DNA of 54,879 nt, taken from Hymenobacter caeli. GTDB taxonomy: Bacteria > Bacteroidota > Bacteroidia > Cytophagales > Hymenobacteraceae. Every line of letters starts with the position of its first letter. Within the stretch, counting starts at the first letter, position 1. This document shows positions 25,755 to 33,936 of the stretch, piece after piece. The notes below the pieces were generated by a model that had not been told where the DNA came from, searched no databases, and saw only the letters and a program-made list of their open reading frames with translations. The position numbers and the translations under genes are program-made. The stretch spans positions 1 through 54,879 of the forward strand of contig NZ_JABSNP010000026.1 of NCBI RefSeq assembly GCF_013294115.1, written 5' to 3'.

Positions 25755-26492
25755 ATGAAAACCGTCTTGATAACCGGGGCCAACAAAGGCATTGGCTTTG
25801 AAACCGCCCGCCAGCTTGCCCGGCAGGGCTACCACGTATTCCTGGGCAGCCGCGACCTGGCCGGCGGCCAGCGGGCGGCCCAGCAGCTCCACACAGAAGG
25901 CTTGGCCGAGGTAGAAGCCATCCAGCTGGACGTCACCAGCGCCGAATCGGTGCAGGCCGCCCGCGTCGAAATCGGCCGCCAGACGCAAGCGCTCGACGCC
26001 CTGGTCAACAACGCCGCCATTACCGGCGGGATGCCGCAAGCGCCCCTCGGGGCCGCGGTGGCCACGTTCCAGGAGGTGTTCGCCACCAACGTGTTCGGGG
26101 TGGTGCAAGTCACGCAGGCGTTCATCGACCTGCTGCGCCAGGCACCGCAGCCCCGCATCGTCAACGTGGGTTCCAGCGGCGCGTCGCTGACCTTGCACAG
26201 CGACCCGACGTGGAAGTACTACAACCATAAGGCGGCGGTGTACCCGGCTTCCAAGGCGGCGCTGCACATGTACACCATCGCGCTGGCCTACGAGCTGCGC
26301 GACACGGCTTTTAAGGTAAACGCCGTGGACCCCGGCTTTACGGCCACCGACCTGAATAACCACCGCGGCACGGGCACCGTGGAAGAAGCCGGCACCCGGA
26401 TAGCAAAATATGTGCTGGTCGGCGAAGACGGCCCCACCGGCAAGTTTATCAGCGAGGAACACAACCCCGTGACGGGGGAAATTCCGTGGTAA
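25755..26492 (+). CDS. Short-chain dehydrogenase/reductase (SDR)
   Basis: From ATG 25755 (MKTVLITGANKGIGFETARQLARQGY) the 245-aa protein has the NAD(P) motif TGANKGIG (residues 7-14), LVNNAAITGG, a catalytic serine in VNVGSSGAS and the YPASKAAL active-site Tyr-Lys pair. The residues after the second strand (LGSRDLAGGQRA, with Arg) suggest NADPH. The substrate is not predictable; this resembles carbonyl-reductase-like SDRs. An upstream frame start at 25728 is not needed. It follows the Crp/Fnr gene by 76 nt, with the shared operator between. Confidence 0.92.
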   Translation: MKTVLITGANKGIGFETARQLARQGYHVFLGSRDLAGGQRAAQQLHTEGLAEVEAIQLDVTSAESVQAARVEIGRQTQALDALVNNAAITGGMPQAPLGAAVATFQEVFATNVFGVVQVTQAFIDLLRQAPQPRIVNVGSSGASLTLHSDPTWKYYNHKAAVYPASKAALHMYTIALAYELRDTAFKVNAVDPGFTATDLNNHRGTGTVEEAGTRIAKYVLVGEDGPTGKFISEEHNPVTGEIPW

Positions 26493-26554
26493 AAACCACC
26501 GGCCGGGTTGGCCCTGGCGGCTCCGTTCGGGCCGCATTGCCTGCCCACCTGCTG

Positions 26555-26578
26555 CTTGTCATCTATCCGGCTGACAAG
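26555..26578. promoter_or_regulatory. Inverted repeat, candidate operator of the alpha/beta hydrolase gene
   Basis: CTTGTCA (26555-26561) and TGACAAG (26572-26578) are exact complements with 10 bp between, about 33 bp before a -7-like GACTTTTG (26607-26614). The 24-bp dyad resembles TetR or MarR type operators. No regulator gene is directly adjacent, so the binding protein is unknown. Confidence 0.45.
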
Positions 26579-26664
26579 TATCATGGTTTTCCGAACAGCA
26601 GCTACTGACTTTTGACGCCGCCGTGCCCAGCAGGGCAGCGACTCACCACTAAAAAAATCAGCCC

Positions 26665-27684
26665 ATGAACAAGCCAAGCCATAACGCCGATATTTCCGGC
26701 GGTGCCCCCACGCGTGTCGTCTCGGTTAGTCCGGTGGTGCTGCCCGCGCCGGGGCGCGCCGTGGACCTGCAACTGCGCGTTTCCGCGCCCGTGACCGGCA
26801 GCGCGCTGCCCATCATCCTGCTCTCGCACGGGCACGGCCGGTCGAACAACCTCTCGTCGTTGAACGGCTACGGCCCGCTCGCCAATTATTGGGCCGCGCG
26901 GGGCTTCGTCGTCATCCAGCCCACCCACCTGGATTCCACGACGCTTCGCCTCGACCCGGACGGCCCCGAGGGCGCCTTGTTCTGGCGGTCCCGCGCCGAG
27001 GACATGCGGCGCCTCCTCGACCAGCTGGAAGCCATCGAAGCGGCCGTGCCGGAGATTGCGGGCCGCCTGGACCGCGGCCGGGTTGCCGCCGTTGGCCACT
27101 CGTTGGGGGGGCACACGGTGGCCATGCTCGCCGGGATGCGGGTCATCGACCCTAAAAATGGCGAGGAAGTGAACCTTGTTGAGCCCCGGCTAAAGGCGCG
27201 GGTGCTGATAGGGGCTCCGGGCAACGGGGCCGACACCGCCGCGTTCGTGACCGAGCACTACCCGGTCTTGCACAACACCAATTTTGCGGACATGAAGCTG
27301 CCGGCCCTCGTGGTGGCCGGCGATAAAGACCAAAACCCGGACTTCTCCGCCCGTGCTGACTGGCGCACCGATGCGTATTTCCTGAGCCCCGGCCCCAAGT
27401 CCTTGCTGACCATCTTTGGCGGCGAGCACATCCTGGGCGGCATCTCGGGCTACGACGCGGCCGAAACGACCGACGAGAACCCCGAGCGCGTGGCCCTGGT
27501 GGCGCAGCTGACGTGGGCTTACCTGCGCACCGCGCTCTACCCCGAAGACACCAGCTGGCCGGCGGCGAGCCAGGCGCTGCTGGCCGCGGCCACCCCACTG
27601 GGCCGCATCGAGTCCAAAGGGGAAGGGCAAATCGCCGCCGATGCCCAAACAAAGGACTCGTTGGCTTTACCGGTACCGGCCTGA
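26665..27684 (+). CDS. Alpha/beta hydrolase (dienelactone hydrolase/PAF-acetylhydrolase-like)
   Basis: A 339-aa protein with the oxyanion strand LPIILLSHGHGRS, then GFVVIQPTHLDS and the nucleophile elbow GHSLGGH with Ser146. Asp in VVAGDKDQNPD and His in IFGGEHILGG complete a plausible triad. It lacks a clear signal peptide (MNKPSHNADISGG), so it acts in the cytoplasm. The overall layout is that of chlorophyllase-like or dienelactone-hydrolase-like esterases; the substrate is unknown. It is 172 nt after the SDR gene with its own palindrome and promoter, so it is probably a separate transcription unit. Confidence 0.88.
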   Translation: MNKPSHNADISGGAPTRVVSVSPVVLPAPGRAVDLQLRVSAPVTGSALPIILLSHGHGRSNNLSSLNGYGPLANYWAARGFVVIQPTHLDSTTLRLDPDGPEGALFWRSRAEDMRRLLDQLEAIEAAVPEIAGRLDRGRVAAVGHSLGGHTVAMLAGMRVIDPKNGEEVNLVEPRLKARVLIGAPGNGADTAAFVTEHYPVLHNTNFADMKLPALVVAGDKDQNPDFSARADWRTDAYFLSPGPKSLLTIFGGEHILGGISGYDAAETTDENPERVALVAQLTWAYLRTALYPEDTSWPAASQALLAAATPLGRIESKGEGQIAADAQTKDSLALPVPA

Positions 27685-27750
27685 ACAATTGCTAGGGCAG
27701 CCCTGCCCGTCGGCGTAGCGTAACACCAACGCTAAAACGCTGCCCGGTTA

Positions 27751-28101
27751 GGGGTTCTTGTTCCAAAAGGATACTGTTGGCGAATTCATTATCGAGCCAT
27801 TACTGGAAGGAATAATCGCTCGAAAGCTACCTGACGGGTCTGGGTTAAAGGGACTTGATGTATAGGGATGAATTCGCCAACAGTATCCAAAAGGGCGGTT
27901 TTACACGCTAAGCCCTTTATCAAAAAGGGTAGTCCAAAAACAGGCTAAAAAAGTGCGATTCCAAGCAATCAAGCGGGTATGTTAAGCTTATCAAAAAGGA
28001 TTTCCTTTTTGGTAAACCTCAAATTTGCTGTTGGCAATAGTCAATGAGTCAATAAATTAACTGCTTAGCGTGTAAAACCGCTCTTTTGGAACAAGAACCC
28101 C
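27751..28101. mobile_element. MITE-like element with about 40-bp inverted ends, interrupted
   Basis: The left end starts GGGGTTCTTGTTCCAAAAG (27751-27769) and, after a 116-bp insertion, resumes with GCGGTTTTACACGCTAAGC (27895-27913). The right end is the inverted counterpart (GCTTAGCGTGTAAAACCGC at 28063-28081, then CTTTTGGAACAAGAACCCC at 28083-28101). No ORF is inside, and without the inner insert the element is about 227 bp. It lies upstream of a gene tail of about 50 codons that it probably helped to truncate. Confidence 0.7.
27771..27886. mobile_element. 116-bp MITE nested in the outer element
   Basis: Perfect 19-bp terminal inverted repeats (ATACTGTTGGCGAATTCAT at 27771-27789 and its complement at 27868-27886) are flanked on both sides by the same 8 bp, CCAAAAGG (27763-27770 and 27887-27894). 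This is a textbook target duplication inside the left inverted end of the outer element. There is no coding capacity, so transposition would need a transposase supplied elsewhere. Confidence 0.8.
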
Positions 28102-28253
28102 TGCTGGCGTGGTACGGCCGGTTTAGCGTGCGCAGCACGGGGCTGGTGGCCCTGCTCTACGCCGGGGTGGCGGTGGCCGTATTCCTCCTCGCGCTGCAGG
28201 GCCGGCCGCTGGTACGGCGTGCGCTGGCCGACTCGACCATCTCGACCGGTTGA
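28101..28253 (+). pseudogene. C-terminal fragment of a membrane protein
   Basis: Beginning exactly at the end of the outer MITE, an open frame without its own start reads LLAWYGRFSVRSTGLVALLYAGVAVAVFLLALQGRPLVRRALADSTISTG to TGA at 28251. It holds one clear hydrophobic segment followed by a basic stretch, as at the end of an inner-membrane protein. The N-terminal part is not found before the element, so only a remnant is left. Family not recognised. Confidence 0.5.
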
Positions 28254-28327
28254 TTTACATACCAGAAACTTCCTAAATACGTGGCCAAGTGGCGCCAGCG
28301 CGCCACGGTCCAGGACACCCGCATGTG

Positions 28328-28392
28328 TTTGATTTTGACATGAACTGGTTTGAATAGTGATACCTAGCCGGGTGGGTCAACGGCAAACTTTG
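28328..28392 (+). promoter_or_regulatory. AraC-type operator and promoter of the CMD-domain gene
   Basis: TTTGA occurs at 28328 and at 28349, exactly 21 bp apart; the second lies in TGGTTTGAA (28346-28354). The TTTG of a -7-like AAACTTTG is at 28389-28392, 40 bp after the proximal half-site. The same arrangement recurs at 30406-30469 beyond the neighbouring araC gene, so that regulator is the likely ligand-responsive activator. Confidence 0.6.
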
Positions 28393-28427
28393 TGTCATCA
28401 ATTCCACTATTTACAGCGCCAACCACT

Positions 28428-29264
28428 ATGATGTCTACTGCCTCCGACACCGCCGCCGAGCGCTACGCCCGTGGCTGGGCTAAACTACGGGAAGTCGACG
28501 GCGAAGCCGGCGAGCAAGTGATTAACAGCTTGTGCGATATTTCCCCTGACCTGAGCCGCTATCTGATTGAGTACTGCTTCGGCGATATTTATGCGCGCGG
28601 CAAGCTGGACCTCAAAACCACGGAATTGGTGGTGGTAGCCGCCTTGGCCGCAATGGGCACCGCCGAGCCCCAATTGAGAGTGCACCTGCACGGGGCCCTA
28701 AACACGGGCAATTCCCGCCAGGAAGTGGTGGAAGCGCTGTTGCAAGTGGCCGTGTTCGCGGGCTTCCCGGCCGCGCTCAAGGGCATCGTAGCCGCGCGCG
28801 AAGTGTTTGCGGCCCGCGACGAGCAAGGCAAGCCGGACGCGCCGCTTGCGCCTGCGGCCGCAGCCCCCGCAGGCACACGCCCCGTCCGCGGCGAAGAAGC
28901 CCTGGAACGTCTCAAAGCAGGCCAGCTTCGGCATTTGCACGCCGAATACGACGCCATTGCGCCCGACGTGGTGGGATTTATCGTCGACTTTTGCTTTGGG
29001 GATGTGCTCTCGCGGCCGGCGTTACTGCCCCCGTTGCGGCAGCTGCTCACGGTGGGCATGGTCACGGCGAAAGGCGGCCTGACGGCCGAGTTGGAATTCC
29101 ATATCCGGGCGGCCCTGCACCTAGGCTGCTTGCCGGAAGCTATCCTCGAAATCATGCTGCTCATGACCGTATACGCCGGCTTTCCAGCGGCGCTCAACGG
29201 CATTGCCATCGCCAAAAAAGTGCTGGCCGAGCCAACGGGTGGCCCGGCAGGTAGCGGCCAGTAA
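28428..29264 (+). CDS. Two-domain carboxymuconolactone-decarboxylase-like protein
   Basis: About 278 aa from ATG 28428. It has two similar CMD-like halves: residues about 15-120 (RYLIEYCFGDIYARGKLDLKTTELVVVAALAAMG...QLRVHLHGALNTGNSRQEVVEALLQVAVFAGFPAAL) and about 165-270 (DFCFGDVLSRPALLPPLRQLLTVGMVTAKG...EFHIRAALHLGCLPEAILEIMLLMTVYAGFPAAL). CMD proteins include decarboxylases and AhpD-like peroxidases. The AhpD CxxC pair is absent, so a thiol peroxidase role is unlikely. It precedes an AraC gene that probably regulates it. The linker (APAAAAPAGTRPV) is Ala/Pro-rich. Confidence 0.88.
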   Translation: MMSTASDTAAERYARGWAKLREVDGEAGEQVINSLCDISPDLSRYLIEYCFGDIYARGKLDLKTTELVVVAALAAMGTAEPQLRVHLHGALNTGNSRQEVVEALLQVAVFAGFPAALKGIVAAREVFAARDEQGKPDAPLAPAAAAPAGTRPVRGEEALERLKAGQLRHLHAEYDAIAPDVVGFIVDFCFGDVLSRPALLPPLRQLLTVGMVTAKGGLTAELEFHIRAALHLGCLPEAILEIMLLMTVYAGFPAALNGIAIAKKVLAEPTGGPAGSGQ

Positions 29265-29447
29265 CCCCCCAGTGGGGCTAGGCGTTGCCAAGCTTGCTGA
29301 CCCACGCCGCGACCGTTTTCTAAGCATTGGCGTTACCACCAGCAATAGCGGGCGCTTTACCGGCTGCCTGGCTTCACTACCACCCACCCTTATCCTTCAC
29401 CGGTGCAGCCGCTTCGCTCCTCGGACGAGGCCGATTTAACAACGGGC

Positions 29448-30347
29448 ATGAAAACACTCACCCTAGAAGAATTCTACCAGGCCAAACTCAATTGGCTACC
29501 CGAAAACTTGCAACAGGACCTGGGCCACTTCAACGTGTTTCGGCTCGATGATTTTGTGGGACACAACGCCCAGCCAATCCCGTACTCGCGCAAGGATTTC
29601 TACAAAATCAGCCTCATCATCGGCCAGAACACGTACCACTACGCCGACAAGAGCATTGCCATTGAACAAAACGCGCTGCTCTTTGCCAACCCGCAGGTAC
29701 CCTACGAATGGGAGCCGCGCAGCGCCCAGCAAAGCGGGTTTTTCTGCATTTTCACCGAAGCCTTTTTGCAGCGGTACCTGGGCAGCCAGCTCACCGACTT
29801 TCCCGTGTTTCAGCCCGGCGGCCAGCCCGTGTTCACGCTCACGGATGAGCAATTGGACGAAGCCCGCCGGCTTTTCCTCAAGATGTTCACGGAGTTGGAT
29901 TCGAGCTACGTTTACAAGTACGACTTGCTGCGGGCCTACGTGCTGGAGCTGATTCACAGTGCCCAGAAGCTGGAACCCATTACCACGCTCTACCGCGAAA
30001 GCAACGCGGCCACGCGCATTGCCTCCCTGTTCACGGAGCTCCTGGCCCGGCAGTTTCCCATCGAGTCGCCGGGGCAGCGCCTGCGCCTGCGCTCGGCCCA
30101 AGCCTTTGCCGACCAGCTGGCTGTCCACGTCAACCACCTCAACCGGGCCCTGAAAGAAGTGACCGGCAAAACCACCACCCGCCTGCTGGCCGAGCGCCTC
30201 GTGCAGGAAGCCCGTGCCCTGCTGCAGCACACCGACTGGCCCGTCAACCTCATCGGCTACTGCCTGGGCTTCGAGGAGCCGGCTCACTTCAGCCATTTCT
30301 TCAAGAAAAATACCGGCCTACCCCCCCTGGCCGTGCGCACCGCTTAA
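29448..30347 (+). CDS. AraC-family transcriptional regulator
   Basis: About 299 aa from ATG 29448 (MKTLTLEEFYQAKLN). The N-terminal two thirds form a cupin-like sensor (YHYADKSIAIEQNALLFANPQVPYEWEP). The C-terminus has the AraC double HTH (ADQLAVHVNHLNRALKEVTGKTTTRLLAERLVQEARALLQHTDWPVNLIGYCLGFEEPAHFSHFFKKNTGLPP). AraC proteins activate by binding two direct half-sites about 21 bp apart. Such sites with TTTGA cores flank this gene on both sides (28328-28353 and 30406-30431), pointing to the CMD gene and the downstream SDR genes as its targets. Confidence 0.92.
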   Translation: MKTLTLEEFYQAKLNWLPENLQQDLGHFNVFRLDDFVGHNAQPIPYSRKDFYKISLIIGQNTYHYADKSIAIEQNALLFANPQVPYEWEPRSAQQSGFFCIFTEAFLQRYLGSQLTDFPVFQPGGQPVFTLTDEQLDEARRLFLKMFTELDSSYVYKYDLLRAYVLELIHSAQKLEPITTLYRESNAATRIASLFTELLARQFPIESPGQRLRLRSAQAFADQLAVHVNHLNRALKEVTGKTTTRLLAERLVQEARALLQHTDWPVNLIGYCLGFEEPAHFSHFFKKNTGLPPLAVRTA

Positions 30348-30405
30348 GGCACCTCATCCGGGCGGCCCGTCGCAGGCTGCCAAGCGCGTCAGGAATGCCG
30401 TCTTG

Positions 30406-30469
30406 TTTGATTTGAGTAAGCAGTGGTTTGAAACTGACCATCCTACCCGTAGGGCAGTCCGTAATTTTG
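30406..30469 (+). promoter_or_regulatory. AraC-type operator and promoter, second copy
   Basis: TTTGATTT at 30406 and TGGTTTGAA at 30424-30432 give TTTGA cores 21 bp apart, followed by a -7 TAATTTTG (30462-30469) whose TTTG starts 39 bp after the proximal core. The next gene start is at 30799, so the leader would be about 330 nt. I see no convincing gene in 30470-30798, only high-GC sequence without a clear frame. Confidence 0.58.
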
Positions 30470-30798
30470 TATGGTTAAAGCGAGTTACCGCAGCCGGGTG
30501 GCCAACCGGGTGGTTGTGAACGCCTAGGGCCAAATTCAGCCTGTGCCAACCGCCTTGCCAGGCAACGTCCTTATCGGCTGAGGAATCCGACCTACACCTC
30601 GGACAATGCAGTAGCTACCTGCCCTTTACGCAGCTACCTGCTGGATTGGCTTACGTCAATAACCTAGCGGCTTTTTGCCAACCCATTGGCTGGCCGGCGG
30701 CGGATTTTACCGCTTCTTTTCACTTCACAAGCAGGCTGCTGTGCGGCCTGGCCGGGGCCGGCTATGGCCGCCCCCGGCGCCATCTTTTTCTCTTTTTT

Positions 30799-31554
30799 AT
30801 GTCAGTTCAACAGAATAACATCGCCGGCAAAGTCATCGCCATTACGGGCGCCAGCAGCGGTATCGGCGAAGCCACTGCCCGCTTTTTAGCCAGCAAGGGT
30901 GCCCGCGTGGTGCTGGGCGCGCGCCGCACCGACAAGCTTGACGCCATCGTATCCGAGATTCAAGCGGCCGGGGGCGAAGCCCGCGCCACCGCGCTCGACG
31001 TGACGAAAAAAGCGCAGCTCGTGCACTTCATTGAATTCGCTCAAGCGCAGTTCGGCCAGGTGGATGTCCTCGTCAGCAACGCCGGCCTGATGCCCCTCTC
31101 AATGATGGAAAGCCTTAAAGTGGACGAGTGGGACCAGATGATTGACGTAAACGTAAAGGGCGTGCTCTACGGCATTGCCGCCGCGCTGCCCGTATTCAAG
31201 GCCCAGGACACCGGCCACTTCGTCAATATTTCGTCGGTAGCGGACCGCTGGGTCGGGCCCACGTCCACCGTGTACAGCGCCACTAAGCACGCCGTGCGCG
31301 TGATTTCAGAAGGCCTGCGCCAGGAAGTGAATGCCAGCATCCGCGTCACGCTGATTGCGCCGGGCGTAACCGAGTCGGAGCTGCCCAACACTATCTCGGA
31401 CCCCGCCATGAAAAAAGCGGCCGTCGAGCAATTCCGCACGCACCTGCTGCCGGCCGAGGCCATTGCCCGTGCCATTGCCTACGCCGTGGAGCAGCCGGCC
31501 GACGTGGACGTGAACGAGGTCGTTTTGCGCCCGGCCGGTCAGAAAGGCTTTTAA
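30799..31554 (+). CDS. Short-chain dehydrogenase/reductase (SDR)
   Basis: From ATG 30799 (MSVQQNNIAGKVIAITGASSGIGEA) the 251-aa protein has the cofactor motif TGASSGIG, the NADP-favouring LGARRTDKL, LVSNAGLMPL, a catalytic Ser in NISSVADR and the active-site YSATKHAV. The C-terminal VEQPADVDVNEVVLRPAGQ is typical of the YdfG/SDR group acting on 3-hydroxy acids or broad carbonyls. It is followed after 12 nt by a second SDR gene, and the pair are probably co-transcribed under the upstream AraC-type operator. Confidence 0.92.
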   Translation: MSVQQNNIAGKVIAITGASSGIGEATARFLASKGARVVLGARRTDKLDAIVSEIQAAGGEARATALDVTKKAQLVHFIEFAQAQFGQVDVLVSNAGLMPLSMMESLKVDEWDQMIDVNVKGVLYGIAAALPVFKAQDTGHFVNISSVADRWVGPTSTVYSATKHAVRVISEGLRQEVNASIRVTLIAPGVTESELPNTISDPAMKKAAVEQFRTHLLPAEAIARAIAYAVEQPADVDVNEVVLRPAGQKGF

Positions 31555-31566
31555 TTTCCTTGCGTC

Positions 31567-32313
31567 ATGACACCTGCCAAAGATAAAATAGTGCTCATTA
31601 CCGGCGCCTCCAAGGGCATCGGGCGCGGCATCGCACTGAAGCTGGCCGCGGCCGGCTACACGCTGGTGCTTAACTACTCCGCCAACGACGCGGCCGCCGA
31701 AGAAACCCGGGCCGCGGTGCAAAACCTGGGGGCCGAGTGCCTGCTGCTTAAAGCCGACGTGTCGCAAGCTAGCGGCGTGGAAACCTTGTTCCAGCGGGCC
31801 GAGGACCGCTTCGGCCGGCTCGACGCCGTGGTCTCGAACGCTGGGATGGAAATCATTAGCCGCCAGCTCTGGGACCATTCGGAAGCGGATTATGACCGGC
31901 TATTCGACCTGAACGTGAAGGGCACGTTTCACGTCCTTAAGCAGGCCGCTACCCGCGTCGTGGACGGGGGCCGCATCGTGGTTATTTCTTCTAGCAACAC
32001 GCTGCACCCCATTGCGGGCATGAGCCTGTACGCCGGGACAAAGGCGGCCATTAAGATGTTTGCCGAGATTCTGGCCAAGGAAGTGGCCCCGCGCCAGGTC
32101 ACGGTCAACAGCGTGTTGCCGGGGGCCATCGTGGGGGCCGGGGTCGTGGCGGAGCTTTCGGAACCGGAGCTGGCGGAGTTTGCCAAAGGCTCCCCGATGG
32201 GCCGCCTAGGCACGCCCGCCGACGTGGGCAACGCCGTGGCCTACCTGCTTTCCGCCGAGGCCGACTTTGTGAGTGGCCACCACCTGCTAGTGAACGGCAG
32301 CGCCGACTTATAG
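31567..32313 (+). CDS. Short-chain dehydrogenase/reductase (FabG-like)
   Basis: The 248-aa protein has TGASKGIGRG, NYSANDAAAEETRAAVQNLG, VVSNAGMEI, a catalytic Ser in VVISSSNTLH, YAGTKAAIKMF and the C-terminal GRLGTPADVGNAVAYLLSAEADFVSGHHLLVNGS, a classical 3-oxoacyl-ACP-reductase-like SDR. The real substrate need not be an acyl-ACP. It follows the preceding SDR gene by 12 nt and is followed after 22 nt by an Atu4866-type gene, so it belongs to a polycistronic group. Confidence 0.92.
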   Translation: MTPAKDKIVLITGASKGIGRGIALKLAAAGYTLVLNYSANDAAAEETRAAVQNLGAECLLLKADVSQASGVETLFQRAEDRFGRLDAVVSNAGMEIISRQLWDHSEADYDRLFDLNVKGTFHVLKQAATRVVDGGRIVVISSSNTLHPIAGMSLYAGTKAAIKMFAEILAKEVAPRQVTVNSVLPGAIVGAGVVAELSEPELAEFAKGSPMGRLGTPADVGNAVAYLLSAEADFVSGHHLLVNGSADL

Positions 32314-32335
32314 GCCCTGCTCGCCTAAAGAACCC

Positions 32336-32638
32336 TTGATTTTCAATTTCTTATTAGCTGTGAAGCAAGCCCCCCCGCAACCGAATAGCTCTGCCGCCCC
32401 GCATCCCTACGTGGGAATGTGGGTGACGGTCGACGGCCACATCCGCCACGAGCTGCTGCCCAACGGGCGCTACGACGAGGCCCGCGGCACCAGAAAAAGC
32501 GCCTACCAGGGCCGCTACGCCCTCACCGGTGACCACATCGACTACGTGGACAATACCGGTTTCACGGCCGATGGCGACTTCCGCCGGGACGTGCTCTACC
32601 ACGCGGGCATGGTGCTTTATCGAGAACTAAAAAAGTAG
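32336..32638 (+). CDS. Atu4866-family protein
   Basis: A protein of about 100 aa (TTG start at 32336, or GTG at 32360) whose body YVGMWVTVDGHIRHELLPNGRYDEARGTRKSAYQGRYALTGDHIDYVDNTGFTADGDF matches the small beta-barrel Atu4866 family of unknown function. These proteins are often found beside SDRs and AraC regulators, as here. The next gene carries a second copy of the same domain. The rare start codon and absence of a purine-rich site leave the exact N-terminus uncertain. Confidence 0.78.
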   Translation: MIFNFLLAVKQAPPQPNSSAAPHPYVGMWVTVDGHIRHELLPNGRYDEARGTRKSAYQGRYALTGDHIDYVDNTGFTADGDFRRDVLYHAGMVLYRELKK

Positions 32639-32643
32639 CCCAT

Positions 32644-33285
32644 TTGCTCCTCACAGGCGATACCGTGTTGACAATGAATCATCTAATGGACAATTGGGAA
32701 CGCGCCGGTGTGCTCATCATGGGCGGGGTAATTGCTGGCGTAGGACCGCACATCATTACCTCGGCCGAAGACGACAAGTCCATTGTCATCAACTGCGAGG
32801 GGATGGTTATCCTACCCGCGACGGTGGACTACGCGGCACCAAGCAAAAGCAGTACGCTCACCGCTGACACTGCCGCGAATATCGCCGTGCTGAAGCTGAA
32901 CAATCCCGTGCCGTACGCCACGCTGGCGGGGGTAGCCGCCAGCCACGACGTGTTGTTGCTCGACGGCCTAGTGCAGGGGTGGGCTGGCCAACCACTCGCT
33001 GCCCCTTCACCGCCCGTGGCCGGCCACGCCCTGCACAATAACCCCGCCGACAGCCAGCGCCGGGTAGGCCTGTGGGTGGACGGAAAGGACCTGATGAAGC
33101 AGGAACTGCTTCCCACTGGCCGGTACGACGAAGGCCGCGGCGACCGGAAAAGTGCGTATCAAAGCCGTTACTGGATAACCGGCAACCGCATTGATTACTT
33201 GGACGACCTGGGCTTTTGGGCTTTTGGCGAATTCAAAGGCGACCGGCTGAAGCCCGCCGGCTACCGACTAACGAAACGCGAATAA
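32644..33285 (+). CDS. Collapsed amidohydrolase fused to an Atu4866 domain
   Basis: The 213-aa protein (TTG start at 32644) begins like an ATZ/TRZ-type amidohydrolase: LLTGDTVLTM, VLIMGGVIAGVG, INCEGMVILPATVD. The metal-binding HxH and the whole TIM barrel are missing: residue about 60 runs directly into the C-terminal amidohydrolase segment (TAANIAVLKLNNPVPYATLAGVAASHDVLLLDGLV). After a linker comes an Atu4866 domain (VGLWVDGKDLMKQELLPTGRYDEGRGDRKSAYQSRYWITG). The frame is intact, so the deletion was in phase. No hydrolase activity is expected, but the Atu4866 half may work. It follows the single-domain gene by 5 nt. Confidence 0.72.
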   Translation: MLLTGDTVLTMNHLMDNWERAGVLIMGGVIAGVGPHIITSAEDDKSIVINCEGMVILPATVDYAAPSKSSTLTADTAANIAVLKLNNPVPYATLAGVAASHDVLLLDGLVQGWAGQPLAAPSPPVAGHALHNNPADSQRRVGLWVDGKDLMKQELLPTGRYDEGRGDRKSAYQSRYWITGNRIDYLDDLGFWAFGEFKGDRLKPAGYRLTKRE

Positions 33286-33382
33286 TTCGCTCCGCCCTAC
33301 CGGCTTCCGGCCGGTAGCGGCCGGAACGTGGACATCAAGTAAGGCGTGTTCCAACGCATCCCCCTCTCAAAATACGCTTATT

Positions 33383-33811
33383 ATGACTCAATTGACAAAT
33401 CAGGCCATCATTGAAGGCCTGTACGAAGCCGTTAACCAACGGAATTTTGATTACCTGGCTGCCTTGGGGGCGCCGGAAAGTGAATGGTTCGACGTGCCCT
33501 ACAATTTCACGGACACGGGCGAGTCAGCTATCGTGCGCCCGTGGAAGGGCTGGTTCGATATATTCCCGGATTCGATAAGCGAAGTGCGGAGCATCGTGTC
33601 GCTCGGTGACCACGTGGTGGCCCAGGGCATCACGCGGGCTACGCAACGCGGAGTGTTCCCCTCGCCCGCCGGTGATTTGTTGCCCAACGGCGGGCGCATG
33701 GAAGTCTACTTCTGCGATGTGTACCGGCTGGCAAACGGGAAGATTATTCGCGCCGATTCTTACTTCGATTTTTACGGCATCCTGAAGCAGTTAGCCCCTG
33801 AGAAGGCATAG
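33383..33811 (+). CDS. SnoaL-like/ester-cyclase-type protein
   Basis: The 142-aa protein (MTQLTNQAIIEGLYEAVNQRNFDYLAALGAPESEW) has the alpha+beta-barrel layout of the SnoaL-like NTF2 superfamily: an N-terminal helix pair, FRPWKGW-like turn (IVRPWKGWFDIFPD), DHVVAQGITRATQRG and YFCDVYRLANGKIIRADSYFDFYGILKQL. Family members include polyketide cyclases and many small enzymes of unknown substrate. It follows the Atu4866 pair by 97 nt on the same strand and is probably the last functional gene of that group, followed by a stem-loop. Confidence 0.82.
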   Translation: MTQLTNQAIIEGLYEAVNQRNFDYLAALGAPESEWFDVPYNFTDTGESAIVRPWKGWFDIFPDSISEVRSIVSLGDHVVAQGITRATQRGVFPSPAGDLLPNGGRMEVYFCDVYRLANGKIIRADSYFDFYGILKQLAPEKA

Positions 33812-33877
33812 GCTTCAAGGCTAAACATTATGTGCGGCTCTGCGAATCGTTTAAACCGCGTTAGTAATAGTTCGGCT

Positions 33878-33933
33878 AGGATTGGTGAATGAAGTGCTAA
33901 ACGGCTAATCCTTAGCTTTCATTCACCAATCCT
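33878..33933. repeat. 56-bp inverted repeat, terminator or tiny MITE
   Basis: AGGATTGGTGAATGAA (33878-33893) and its exact complement (33918-33933) enclose 24 bp that themselves pair in part (GCTAA with TTAGC). No U-tract follows. It lies 67 bp after the SnoaL-like gene and abuts a glycosylase remnant, which favours a small inserted element over a plain terminator. Confidence 0.55.
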
Positions 33934-33936
33934 GTT

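Noticed and set aside
28101..28253. A complete small membrane protein
   Set aside because: There is no start codon context, and the frame begins exactly at the MITE end, so a truncated tail is more likely.
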